Below are positions 28,857 to 41,100 of a DNA stretch of 64,000 bases, one piece after another. Position 1 is the first letter of the stretch; each line of letters starts with the position of its first letter. The notes below the pieces were generated by a model. It saw nothing but the letters and a program-made list of their open reading frames with translations, was not told the origin of the DNA and made no database searches. Position numbers and translations under genes: made by a program. This stretch comes from Chondrosia reniformis (taxonomy: Eukaryota > Porifera > Demospongiae > Chondrillida > Chondrillidae), in NCBI GenBank assembly GCA_947172415.1, contig OX359199.1, positions 4,304,001 through 4,368,000 of the forward strand. The letters run 5' to 3'.

Positions 28857-29774
28857 TACTATAAGTCAAAAGTGAGTAGTGGAGATTTTGGCGTCACCAT
28901 CGCTCGTGAAAACGCGCGTATATACGCTGGTATGTGAGAAGCACACTGTGGAGTATTGTTTATTCATTTCTGAACCCAATTAGATATGTGAGTCACTTTA
29001 ATCTGCTTTTGTCAATTAGTTCTTCTTGCTATGTAATTCACTGTAAGTGCAAGTAGATCCACGTCAAGGAACTTTGAGGGATTCCTGCTAATATTAGTTG
29101 TTTCGCCTGTATGTACCTAGTCTGAATGTAGCAGACTTATCAACTGAGGAACCATTAAAGGCAAAGGAGATACACTTCTCAGGTTTTAGAGGGAGATCAA
29201 CCTCCTTACATTTCATCAACCTCCTTACATTTCATGTCCAGTGTGGACAGGATAGATTAAGGCTCTGCCTTATCTGTGGATAAGACAGAGAGGTCATTGG
29301 CAAATGTTTTAATTTGATGTGGTGAGGAGTGGAGAGGCAGCATAGGTACTATAGGTGGTTCTTTATTATTAGGCAGAATTTTTTGGCATTTTCCCTATAC
29401 AAGGTCTCCATTGGACTGTCTCAAGTCAATGTAATCAATCCCGCTACCATTATATTAAATTTCCACTGTCACCTGTTTATACGGTATACTCTTCATATAT
29501 TATGGACATGCACCATGAATCAGAGATATCAATTATAGAAACATGCATGCAGCTGATGTATATAAGCAGGTAGTCGGTTCTCTGCTTCCTTTTAGGGCTG
29601 ACATGTAACACACCTGACTTATATAGAATTATACAAAGTCAGACACACCCCATGCCACCGTTCCTCCCTCCATCCTCTCCACCTCTGCAAGACCAGACTT
29701 GGTAGCTATGTCTAATAGAGAAAAGAAATTCCAAATTCTAGAATTGACTATCTGTACAAACACCGATAAGAACT
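28857..29774. other. Upstream region of the NHL gene
   Basis: No recognised gene. Directly upstream of the NHL start a TTATAG could be an acceptor, so a short 5' exon is possible. A 20-bp direct repeat (CAACCTCCTTACATTTCAT) occurs at 29198-29236. Confidence 0.4.
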
Positions 29775-30065
29775 TTGCCTAAGCCCGATCATTTAAACAT
29801 TCAAAACCAAACTTGTGGCAGATCTAAAGATGAAAGGCTATACTGTAATGTTGATACACTAGAAATCGGCTCATTAGGACACTGGAGTATTAACACTCAA
29901 AATGCACTGCATCGATTTATTAAAGATACCTACAATAATACTCAAAGATCTGTCACTAGAAGAATTCTTCAAGATGCTAGCAAGATATCCATTTCCGCTT
30001 CACAAACCATATTTTCTGCTAGTAAATCCACCCCATGGATTAACCCCTTCTATAATTATATTTGA
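29775..30065 (+). pseudogene. Possible C-terminal remnant of a retrotransposon ORF
   Basis: Open frame of 96 codons with CNVDTLEIGSLGHWS, then VTRRILQDASKISISASQTI and FSASKSTPW before the stop. The pattern of an EIGSLGH segment followed by an R-x-L-x-x-A-S/G-K-I-x-I-S-x-S helix resembles the tail of reverse-transcriptase proteins from invertebrate non-LTR elements, from memory only. No polymerase motifs precede it here. Confidence 0.3.
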
Positions 30066-30159
30066 GACCCTGTGATCTTGAAGATACTTTTTTACAACAC
30101 ATCACTTGATTTTCTGTAAATTTCAAAATAATGATGCATGAAAAATCTAAGATACCATT

Positions 30160-30330
30160 TTCCTACATGCTATGCCTATTCTGTTAAAAGAGCCTATAGG
30201 GGAACTAAACCTGAAGCCTGAGAGCTTTGGATGAAAATACAGGAGTCTTTTCTTCCTTCTTTTCCCTTCTTTCATTTCTTCTCCACTGGGTCAGACAGCC
30301 GTTTCTTGGAATTCCACCCTTCATCAGTGA
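30160..30330 (+). repeat. Dispersed repeat, copy 1 (other copy 34905-35070)
   Basis: Shares with 34905-35070 the blocks TTCTTCTCCACTGGGTCAGA / TTCTCTTCTCCACTGGGCCA, CAGACAGC.GTTTCT and GAATTCCACCCTTCATCA, plus a weaker upstream part. Same orientation. Identity unknown. Confidence 0.6.
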
Positions 30331-31790
30331 TCCTGGGAGTCTCTGTCTTTTTCTTTGTCTTGATCTTCTGTGAATCCTTGGCTCTCTATGCTAAATCTAG
30401 GGGCCTTATATACACTATTTTGGCGCCAAAAGTTAAATAAGGTGTTAACTAAGATGCATGCATGTGTTCATTCCCCAGCAATTGGCATGTATAGCGAATA
30501 TAAGAGGTGATGCAGATTTCATCTACATACCTCACCAGCAAGGTAAATACTTTAAAGATTTCTCCTATATATTTGTCTGTTGATGTCAGTCAAGCCAATT
30601 AAAATTCCACCTATGTAATTGTAAGTGTGCATGGTTTCCATAGGAACTGAAGGGTGAATGCACAACCAGCAGCCTGCATTATAAAATTGAAGGCAACACT
30701 TATCAGCAGGATAATTTATTTTAAGGGACATGCTATTTATCAAAGGGGCACTATTCATGGAATTAAATGTTAACAAATTAAATATTCCAAGATAATTAAG
30801 AATTAATTAATTCACTACCCACACGATATACGAGTGGCGCCATATACCGACATCTTCTTCGTCACTTCTTTGTCAAAAACTTATCGGAATAGGTTTCAGA
30901 TCACTGCGGCCGGCATTCTTACAGCTATAGAGTCTACTCCTATTGTTAAATGCTTCATCTTGAATTTGTTGTTTCGTCCAAGACTATCTCACGTTATAGT
31001 AAGATCTCATTTTATAGTGTGTATGACTCTTAACTGATGTGTTTTATAGATCATCCGTGATAGCGGACTGTGCTATATGCGAGGACTTACATGCTCATGG
31101 ATATACCTAGAGAACAAGTAGTTCGAATTTACTCGAACTACTTGGCCGCATCGTTGGGCTTTGATATACTATTCTTAATCCTAACGATTGAGGACGCTTA
31201 AGTGTCCTGAAAATTATAAATAACGACAGAAAAGCTTCGTTAACTAAAGCTTCCTGAACGCCGCCATTTGCAAAAACGATGTATTGACGTATAAATTAAG
31301 TGTTACAATAGTTGCGTATGAACTCGTATTATACATAATTCGACGTATAAAATGTGTTATAATAGTTGCGTATGAACTCGTATTATATATATATTTATAC
31401 AGTGCAAGTTACAATATACTAAGGTAATCAAAACAAAATGGGCACATCATCATAAAGTTTAGGGTATAAAACTCATTTTAAATTGAAGGGATTTTTTATT
31501 TAGGCCTCCGTTTGTTAGAAAACGGAGGACAAAGTCTCCATATAAAATGCCATAGGACTATAGAAAACCTATGGGAAATTTATATTGAAACCATGTGTTA
31601 TATTAATAAAAATTTTCAATTGGTCAGATAACTGTGAAACCGACATATATCATGGTAACAAACGGCTGGCGAAGTTTTGCTTAATTAAATGAGCAAAATA
31701 ACCAAGATATAACGAAGAATTCAAGGTTACGATTGCGCAATCTCGTGATGTATTATGATGTTCCTCTAGGGCGTCACCAACACCTCTCGT

Positions 31791-31949
31791 ATGTCGCTCC
31801 GTAAACATTTAGTGAATCTTGTGACGTTGCGAAAACGTCACCGACTCGTTGCTAAAGAAGTTCATCCTTTCGTGAACGGCTATGACAAGTCGACGCTCTC
31901 CTACGAGAAGGAGCTACGGAATAAGCGAGTTGTAGCGAAGGTTAGATAA
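31791..31949 (+). CDS. 52-aa basic ORF in left arm of the nested element
   Basis: Starts MSLRKHLVNLVTLRKRHR, contains GYDKSTLSYEKEL and ends VVAKVR. Strongly basic. The right arm (34194-34352, minus strand) encodes the same peptide with only a few changes (for example LPKRHR for LRKRHR). Retention of an open frame in both arms suggests it was, or is, translated, or that it is the tail of a larger protein once encoded by the parent element. No family recognised. Confidence 0.35.
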   Translation: MSLRKHLVNLVTLRKRHRLVAKEVHPFVNGYDKSTLSYEKELRNKRVVAKVR

Positions 31950-32269
31950 AGCGTATTTGTATACGTTCATGTTAAGTTTAAGCCAGAATTGTTGCTATAT
32001 ATTGATGTAAAATAAATAAAATAAATTCGTTTAGACGACCGTAGTAAAACTTTGGTACTTTAAGCTCCGTCATCTCTTCTTTTGTTTTCTGTTAATATTT
32101 TTACCTATCCATGTGTGTACGTACGTATGCAGGAGTGTAATTGGATACGTAGGGGTGGATTTGGATAAATATGCGTGCGTGCAAGCTCATACGGTACATA
32201 TAGTCACATTTATCCAAGTTTGTATTCAGTATAGTGAATATTCGATAGATTCAACTGTATATTTATGAA

Positions 32270-32425
32270 CACATTCATCCATGTTTGTACATATTATCCA
32301 TTATGGGTGTATGTATCGATGTTATATTCATCCATATTTGTACATATTATCCATTATGGGTGTATGTATCCATGTTGTATATATGTATCCATGTTGTATA
32401 TATGTATCCATGTTGTATATATGTA
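32270..32425. repeat. Short tandem repeats (about 46 bp x2, then 19 bp x4)
   Basis: Two copies of a unit with CATCCATGTTTGTACATATT and ATCCATTATGGGTGTATGTA, running into four copies of GTATCCATGTTGTATATAT. Interior of the nested element. Confidence 0.75.
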
Positions 32426-33147
32426 ACTTAACTAGAAAAACGGTTTGGCTCGTGTGTACCTATTACCTCATTTAGAGCATTTTAAAAGTCTTTGAATATG
32501 ACTGTGTGTTCTGTTTGAGTTCTAGAGGTACATTCTAAGGCAAAGTCTACAGTTAGTAATTTGTGTCTCAAGAAAAACATAAATGGGAGATTTCAAAGTT
32601 CATTCATTTGCCAAAGTAAACATGCTCCTATGCAAATGTATAAGGAAACGAAATAATCACTACTATCCCTTGCAGACTCCCTACACATTAATTACTCTAC
32701 ATAAGAGTATATAATCACCGTATATGCGTACTCTGATAAGAACAGCAATGTTTACATTCCAATTACTAAATATGGAAGGTGTTTGACCACAGAATGGTTG
32801 GCGTTAATTGCGACCGTGCAAAAGCAAACCGGGGAATACGCTTCTCTTTTAAAACGATTTGAACAGAGACGGTAGATTAGAGGAAGCTTTTTTCTACATT
32901 TTTTTAATTAAGAGTAGCTAAAAAGAAAGAGGGAATACAAGATAAATAAAAAGTAAAAATATATGGCACTTCTGTAAGTTATGCTACTACAAAGTTTTCA
33001 AAAGACATTCCTTACCTGGCCTTTGTCGGTCTGTATGTTCTCTGGTAAGGATGTCGCCATGTTTTCTTAATGATTTATTGACGCTACACACTTTTTATTG
33101 TGGAAAAAATCGATGTCTAAATGAACAAGTATTTCGCCTCCTGTACT

Positions 33148-33295
33148 CGAATTATTTGGGCGCTTTGTTGGCCTTTAATATATAAAATCATACTCCTAAC
33201 GATTGAGGACGCTTAAGAGCTTAAATAACGACAGAAAGGCTTCGTTAACTTAAGCTTCCTGAACGCCGCCATTTGCAAAACCGATTATATACGAA
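33148..33295 (+). repeat. Diverged partial copy of the long-TIR arm
   Basis: TCGAATTATTTGGGCGCTTT, CCTAACGATTGAGGACGCTT and GAACGCCGCCATTTGCAAAA match the arm blocks at 31130-31280 and 52670-52820 in the same order and orientation. Confidence 0.75.
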
Positions 33296-34193
33296 CATCG
33301 GAAGTATATAGCAAAATATAAGAACGCGTGGGCGCCCACTGTTAACACTATCATTGTGTTAATAGATATCCCTGTGTTTTATTACTCCTTTGAGTAAAAG
33401 AAGTCTATTGCTACAGTATATTGTTCAACGTTTGTCCTTGGTGATTTTGCTTTGAATCAAGTAAGTTTATTGATTACACAAGAAATATAGTTACTAGCTA
33501 AATAAATATTGGTAAGAAAGAAGTTAACTGTCTAATCAAATAAGTTCACTGAGGAATATAGTTCATACTATCACTAGCACTATTATTATTTTGACAGGAG
33601 TGCCCCTTCAGCCAGTGGCTGGTCTACCAGGGGTCCTATATATATATATATAGGTAATTGGAAGGCCATGCGTTTAACCTTATATGATCTGTAGAGACTA
33701 CGTACTACTCTGTATGCAGCAGTTGAGAATTTCAGTGTGGCTAAAGTCTTGTAGCGTTTAATATACCTGATTGTGATTATTTTGGGAGTCATTTCCATCT
33801 GTATTATATTATCTACCTCAGTGTGATTATCTTGGGAGTCACTTGCATTCGTGCATAAATTTGTAACTTGCACTGTGTAGTACTTGATTGTATTTAAACA
33901 TGCATAATATATAACACTCCTTATTCCTAAACATGGACAATTGCAAGTAAAAATATGAACAAAAAACACAAGAAGAGAAGACAGAGCTTAAATTACCGAA
34001 GTTTTAAGACGGTCGACTAAACGAATTTCTTTTGCATCAATATTGGGAGCTATCGAATAAGTGAGTTGTAGCGAAGATTAGATAAAGCGTATTTGTATAC
34101 GTTCCCGTTAAGTTTGAGGCAGAATTGTCCTTCAGGCTATATATATAGCAACATTTCTGGCTTAACCTTTACATGAACGTATACAAATACGCT

Positions 34194-34352
34194 TTATCTA
34201 ACCTTCGCTACAACTCGCTTATTCGGTAGCTCCTTCTCGTAGGAGAGCGTCGACTTGTCATAGCCGTTCTCGAAAGGATGATCTTCTTTAGCAACGAGCC
34301 GGTGACGTTTTGGCAACGTCACAAGATTCACTAAATGTTTACGGAGCGACAT
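34194..34352 (-). CDS. 52-aa basic ORF in right arm (second copy)
   Basis: Mirror copy of the frame at 31791-31949. Reads MSLRKHLVNLVTLPKRHR and ends VVAKVR. In this arm the frame is open further upstream (to 34430). Confidence 0.35.
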   Translation of the reverse strand: MSLRKHLVNLVTLPKRHRLVAKEDHPFENGYDKSTLSYEKELPNKRVVAKVR

Positions 34353-34904
34353 ACGAAGGTGTTGGTGACGCATTAGAAGAACATCATAATACATCACCAG
34401 CTTGCGCAATCGTAACTTTGAATTCTTCATTATATTTTGATTATTTTGCTCATTTAATTAAGCAAAACTTCGCCAGACGTTTCTTATACACATGTACCAT
34501 GATATATGTTGATTTCCCAGTTATCTGACAAATTGAAATTTTTTATTAATATAACACATGGTTTGCATATAAATTTCCCATAGGTTTTCTATAGTCCTAT
34601 GGCCTTTTATATGCAAACTTTGTCCTCCGTTTTCTAACAAACAGAGGCCTAAATGAAAAATCCCTTAATTTAAAATGAGTTTTATACCCTAAACTTTATG
34701 ATGATATGCCCATTTTGTTTCTAGGTCCTTTCTTGGAGCCATATGAATTATTTACATTATTTATATTATATTATTTATTTATTTAGATTACCTTAGTATA
34801 TTGTAACTTGCATTGTATATATATCCGTAACATGAAGCCATACATAAATCGCGTTATGAAAACAATAGAGGGGGCTGCCTGCAGCCCCTAAAAATCGTGC
34901 ACAC

Positions 34905-35070
34905 CATTTTCTTGCATGCTACGTCATATACTGTCATATGCTACGTCTATAGTAAAGGCCTAAACCTATAGAGAACTTGGGATGAGAATCGATATAAAGA
35001 GTTTTCTCCTTTTGCTTCTCTTCTCCACTGGGCCAGACAGCTGTTTCTGTGAATTCCACCCTTCATCATT
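34905..35070 (+). repeat. Dispersed repeat, copy 2 (other copy 30160-30330)
   Basis: See 30160-30330. Lies just upstream of CDIPT exon 1, so it may overlap that gene's promoter or 5' UTR. Confidence 0.6.
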
Positions 35071-35183
35071 TAGTTAGTCCAAAAATAATGTCTGATTTTT
35101 ACGGACATGCACCAACACAGATGATGTGAAATTACATGTGCATGTGCTACGTATTCTTTTTATTCATTAGCTCAGGTTTATTC

Positions 35184-38100
35184 ATGGGGAAGCAAGAGAA
35201 TATATTTCTTTTTATACCAAATATAATAGGTAAGTATGGTTAGAATTAAAATTTGGATATTACATATTTAAGTGATATACATTAAAATCTACGGTAAAAT
35301 ACATGATGGATGGTAATTAGATCATGAAGGAGGAAAAGGATTAAGAAAAGAAAAGGCCTAAATGTCCATATGCAATAAAATACTAGATGATATAATACAG
35401 GAAAACACAAACATTAAATAATTACACAGGAAAAAGTGATCTTTATAATACATGAATAATAATAATAATTTGGATTGTGAAATTCTTATTGTATATGACA
35501 TTGTAGTATTTACTCAATTTAAGTTGTTAACAAAATCATTGAAATTGGGTGCATTAACACAGTAAATGCAGAACATCTTTAATTTACCGGAAAGGTGGCC
35601 TTAAAGACACGTAAAGGTGTCTTTAAGGCGACTTTCCGGTATCCAGTAAAGGTCCTTAAAGGTAGAGCATCTTTCCATATTTAAGGTAAACTTATCCAAT
35701 GGAATGCTACACTTTCAGTGACCTTAAAGACACTTTAAATGTACTTAAAGGTAATAGCGCCTTTACAGTTATGGAAAGGTATGCTTAAAGACCCTTCATA
35801 TTTTCTATATTCACTCATATATTGTGCCATAAAATAAATATACACTGTACAAAAATAATTAAACAAAACTAACAATTTAGGGGTTTAATAAAAGTAAAGT
35901 TCAGTTTCTCTTTATTTTCAAAATATGTAAAACTTTAAGCTTCAATCTGTGACCCTGGTAGCAGAGAGGAAAGATACCAATTAGGTACATATTAATTAAA
36001 TCAACATTACACGCACAGTTAAACTTACTTCTAAGCTTCGAATTCAATTAGCTGCAGCGAATAATCCTGACCAGAGAGGAAAGACACCAACTACATAATT
36101 AAATCAACATTGCACACACTGTCAGTACACTTACTTCAATCATAATCAGCTGCAGCTAATAATCCAGACCAGAGAGGAAAGACACCAATTACATAATTAA
36201 ATCAACATTGCACTCACAGTTAAACTTACTTCTAGGCTTCAATCAGTGAATAATCCTGTTACCAGAGAGGAAAGACACCAACTACATAATTTAATCAACA
36301 TTGCACTCACAGTTAAACTTACTTCTAGGCTTCAATCAGTGAATAATCCTGTTACCAGAGAGGAAAGACACCAACTACATAATTTAATCAACATTGCACT
36401 CACAGTTAAACTTGCTTCTAGGCTTTAATCAGTGAATAATCCTGTTACCAGAGAGGAAAGACACCAATTACATAATTAAATCAACATTGCACTCACAGTT
36501 AAACTTGCTTCTAGGCTTTAATCAGTGAATAATCCTGTTACCAGAGAGGAAAGACACCAACTACATAATTTAATCAACATTACACTCTCAGTTAAACTTA
36601 CTTCTAGGCTTCAATCAGTAAATAATCCTGATAATAAATCAACATTGCACACACACTTCAAAGCTTTGGCAAATATACCCTAACTATAGCTATAGAGAGG
36701 AGAGTGTTTAAATAATCATGTAATCAACATCAAAAAAACTTATCATCACATAGAAACACTTTTCTGAAATATTATTAATAGAATTTTCAAATAGTAGGCT
36801 TACAAAGAGTGCATGTGCCTCAATACTTACATTGTAGAATTCACCGTCACTATTTTGATGCATTTCCAATTTGAAATAAATAAACCAATCAATGAAGAGA
36901 TTACATCATAGTTCATAAAATGGCTACCAATTAAATACCAAAAGTAAGTTACTATATAGCTGGAATGCTTACCGCCCTATGTTGTATGGTATGCCCCTAT
37001 ATTTCAATTTAAAGGGCCCTTAGGCACCCCATAAACGTGATACACTATATAAATCCACCATTAGAAGCAGCAACAGTAAAATGGTAAATATAAACTGAGA
37101 CTTAGTAAATTTCTAGTCAGATTAGCTATTAAAAGTTCTCTCAATTAGTATGTTCTTTATTCTACTGCATGTCTTGGTGTGCTTTGTGATACTGGTGCTT
37201 CCTTTCCATTTACAGATACATCACTTATATCATTGTTGTCCCTTGAAGTTCCTTCTGGCACTGCATTTATGGCCCATTTAAACTTGCCATAGTCAGCTGG
37301 CTTTCTTCTGCTGGACACCTGTGATTTATCTCTAACTCTTAAAATTTTTAACTGTTTTGCCCTCTTTGTTTCCAGTACTTTTCCCTCCTATATAAGTTGT
37401 CATTATATAAAAATGAAACATGTGATCCATATTGTTGAACATTGTAGCTGCATGAATGTGCATGTGGGTGCTTGAATGAATGCAGAATTGCACCATCATG
37501 CATTATTATACCCGTATACAAATCAAAGCTCTTCAAACCAAGCCAAAAATAAAGGCTGTACATGTGTATGCATTAGTGACAATAAAATTTTCATACTAGA
37601 AACTTGACAAATAATTATATAAGGGTCAATAAATTTTGTACAGACACCATATATACCTCATCAAGCAATTTTTTTACTGAAGTAATTCGCTTTCTTTCCC
37701 ATGGCAGGTGCTGTATATTAAAGACCCTTCTTCCCTCTTCATCTTCGTCACTGTGTTCGCTGGAGTGAACTTCAGGTTTCTGTAGTAGCTTCTTCAGTTC
37801 AGATTTTACTTTTGGGTCCCACTCTGTATATTCCAAAATATCCAATCTTCTTTGCATTTTCTGTATGAATATATAATAGAGTATATAGGTATTACATTAA
37901 ATGCAAAAAGCCTCGATCGCTGAAGGCTAAATATATACACAATATTTAGCTAATATAGCTGATATTCAATACAATTACAGCCACTGATATCGATCATAAA
38001 TTAGTTGAAATTTATCTTAGTATTTGGCAAGATAGCATTGTTAATTGTTTCATGATTATTTGCCCACGTGAAGAAAGTGAATTGAGATGTCGATAACAAA

Positions 38101-41100
38101 AGTGAATCGATTTAACACCTTGAGGTGTCTGCAATCATGTACACAAGTGGGTCAAGGTCCCCAAACACACTGGAATATATATATGGTGCTCAATTCAGCC
38201 GTATACAGTGCATATTTTGTATATAATATTGATATCTTATATACATACCTTCCATATCAGAGGATGTATATTTGTCTCCATAAAGCTCATTCATTTCCTG
38301 TATCACGCTTTCACAGATTTTTTGATTATATTCAGATGAAAAACTATATATTTTGTAGATATGATGACTATTTAATTAGCATGATTGGCATATTATGCTA
38401 TATATGTATACTTTTCATCTGGGTTCCATTTTTTTCCAAGAGATTTGGCTTGAAGATTATATACTGCCCTTATACTAGTCTGCAATTAAGTGATAACATT
38501 ATATATATAATACATATATGTACATCTAAATCATGAACTAGAACTTTTGCTCATGTACTCACTGAACAATGCTTATTGGTAATTTTGATCTTCTTGCCTT
38601 TTTTGTGTATGCGTCTACTAGGTGTAGATTGATTATGATCCTTGCGCTCTTCTGCATTGAAATTCTTTCTTAATTTAATCACTTCCTTCTTTATTGTTTT
38701 CACCTCTTGCTTAAGATCTGCCACAGCTTCTTGAATGCTCAATAGGTGAGTAATGATAATGTCATCATTTGCTTCCCCTTGCAGGATAATTGCTTCCTCC
38801 TTTAGAGTGAGCATACTGATTTCATCCTCACCTTCAGAATGATGTGATGACTCTGACTCGCTACAGGTAGAGCTGTATTCATGGTACAAATCACTACTGC
38901 AGTCACATTCATAGTCAGAATCATCACTTGAGCAATAAAAATGGACTGGTACTGTAGGTTTGGTAACATGTGGTGTAGGTAGGCTTAGTTCGACACATGC
39001 AGCTTCAGGTGTTGAGCTTGGACCAGCATCATCAATACAGATTGCATGATTTGGTGAAGTGCTTCCTTCCCTGAATAGATCGTCACTATTCATTTTCCAG
39101 CGACTGCATATATATAATGACTAGCAATAATTGAAGTACATAAATGGTATATGCTGAAAGTATAAGAATCAAATAGATCAGCTGCAGTTGCTGTCTATAT
39201 ATATGTATTGACAAAATAATGCAAAAAATACATACAAACTACCTCACCTATAGTGAATTCTGCACTTGGCTTAGTTGGTGGGTAAAGATTTCTTTCAAGA
39301 TATAAGCATGAAGGATTGCATAACAGAGCACATGGTTATAAAAATGGCTGTCAGTATATAGGAACAGAGTAAGTGCATTCATATATATCACTTAATATAT
39401 ACTTTCATATAGTGTTTGTGTTTAAAATTAATGCAGTGTGGCATGCATATGGAAGAAAACAAACCTGTGCCTTGCCTTTGTAAAAAGTGTAAAGGAGCAT
39501 TAGTATCAAGATGGACTAAAACTAGACATGGTAAAATTTGCTCTCCTCTCACTAGTACTTCAGAACTAGGGTATTCAGTAAATCAAAAACCTGAACTGAA
39601 CCTCTTTGATGAGAACTCCAGTGATGATGAAACTGTGCCGTTAAAGCTAGCAAGGACAGATGTATGTATATAGCTATTATGTATCATGCAGAGCATATAT
39701 ATATGTAGGAGCAAGCACGAACATTAATGAGTCATGTATATAAGGAGGGCTGCATCACTTCCACTCATGTTTTGGTATAAATTTAATTGTTAATTGTTAA
39801 TTAATCATTGGAGTATAAACTTTTCTCATATATAGATATCAACATCTGAATCATTAATATTGACAAAAGCAACTGTTACAGAAGATTTTGAATGCATGCC
39901 TCTGGAAGATAATTTGCAAGACCAGAATATGTCTAAATCAAAGGTATATATATATTATATATATACAGACTAAAATTAAAAAATATTAACTTTTAAATTG
40001 CCTGTCTTTCTTTCTTTTAAAGAGTGACCATTCTTTCTTGGAAGGCGTTCAATTGGGAGATGCTGTCGATATCAATGAATTATCTCATGAAGAATCTGAA
40101 ACTGAGGAAAACAGTAATTGTAGTAGTGATTCTGACTGGAATTCTGACATTACCACTGATCATGAGGATCACACTCAGTCTAGATCTGTCAACCCTATAG
40201 ACCTAGGCCTACAAGATAATGACAAAAATTCTGAACACAGTTCATGTGCAGACATTGCACAGGAAGAAAGCTTGGTAAAAAATATTCTAGACTTGGTTAA
40301 ACAGATATACCGATGGTCCATAGCTTATCGTATTGGTTATAATGCAACCACAGCCCTACTCAAGATATTGTGTGCCTTTTTCCTTCTTATTTTACCAAAA
40401 TCCACAACAGAAAAGCCTATTTTTCCTAAGAATGTTATGAAGTTGCAGAATGCAGTAGGATTTGATAAGGATTTGCAGTTTAACAAATTTATTGTTTGTC
40501 CCAATCCAGAATGTACTAAATTATTTGAATTTAGACAAATTTATCGAAATGAACATATTAATAAAGGAAAAACATCAGCTGAAATACTGCTACGTTCAAA
40601 GTTTTGCTATCTATGCAATGAGGCTATATTGAAGGAAAAAAGATAACCTGTGGGTATAATAAAATACACGCCACTGAAGCTGTACTGTTGCAGGAGTATT
40701 ATTTTAGCAGTAGAGTCATTATTGTCCAGAAATGATTCGAAAGACAAGTGGACTCAATGGGAAACTAGGGAGCTTCCAGATGTAGGATACCTGGGTGATA
40801 TATATGATGGCCAAGTCTGGAAAGAATTTAATTTGTTTCTGCCTCCAGTAAAAATCGCATAGGTTTGATATTAAACTGTGATTGGTTTAGACCATATAAG
40901 AGAAGAAATCAATCCATAGGTGTCCTTTATTGCAGTATAATGAATCTACCCCGAAATATACGGCAAAAACCTGAGAATGTCATTTTATTGGGCTTATTAC
41001 CAGCTTTAGCAAAGGAACCTACCTCATTGAACACTTTTCTCAAACCTATAATCGATGAGCTAAAACATTTTCAAAAGGGAATTGACCTATGCATAGGGGG

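Larger units (their letters stand above)
31395..34825. mobile_element. 3.4-kb nested element with long inverted arms
   Basis: Left arm about 31400-31985 and right arm about 34135-34823 are inverted copies: CAGTGCAAGTTACAATATAC at the left end, its near complement GTATATTGTAACTTGCATTG at the right. Shared inner blocks include CTCCGTTTGTTAGAAAACGG, AAGTTTAGGGTATAAAACTC and GTAGCGAAGGTTAGATAAAG. An extra partial arm copy at 34055-34130 makes a local foldback with 34140-34210. The arms contain a conserved 52-codon frame. The interior (about 32000-34050) holds tandem repeats and an older copy of the other element's arm, and no transposase is seen, so the element looks non-autonomous. Confidence 0.75.
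31108..34890 (+). mobile_element. Solo arm of a long-TIR element, split by a nested insertion
   Basis: 31108-31394 matches the inner part of the arm at 52627-53046: it starts AAGTAGTTCGA, a short foldback to ACTCGAACTACTTGG, then GAACGCCGCCATTTGCAAAA and the tandem GTTGCGTATGAACTCGTATT. The outer part of the arm (CCGTAACATGAAGCCATACA ... GGGGCTGCCTGCAGCCCCTA) resumes at 34826-34890. The two halves are separated by the element at 31395-34825. Only one arm is present, so this copy was already a remnant when it was hit. Confidence 0.75.

Noticed and set aside
33586-33969. 127-codon minus frame in the nested element interior
   Set aside because: No family features, odd composition, and it crosses a TA microsatellite; not supported as a gene.
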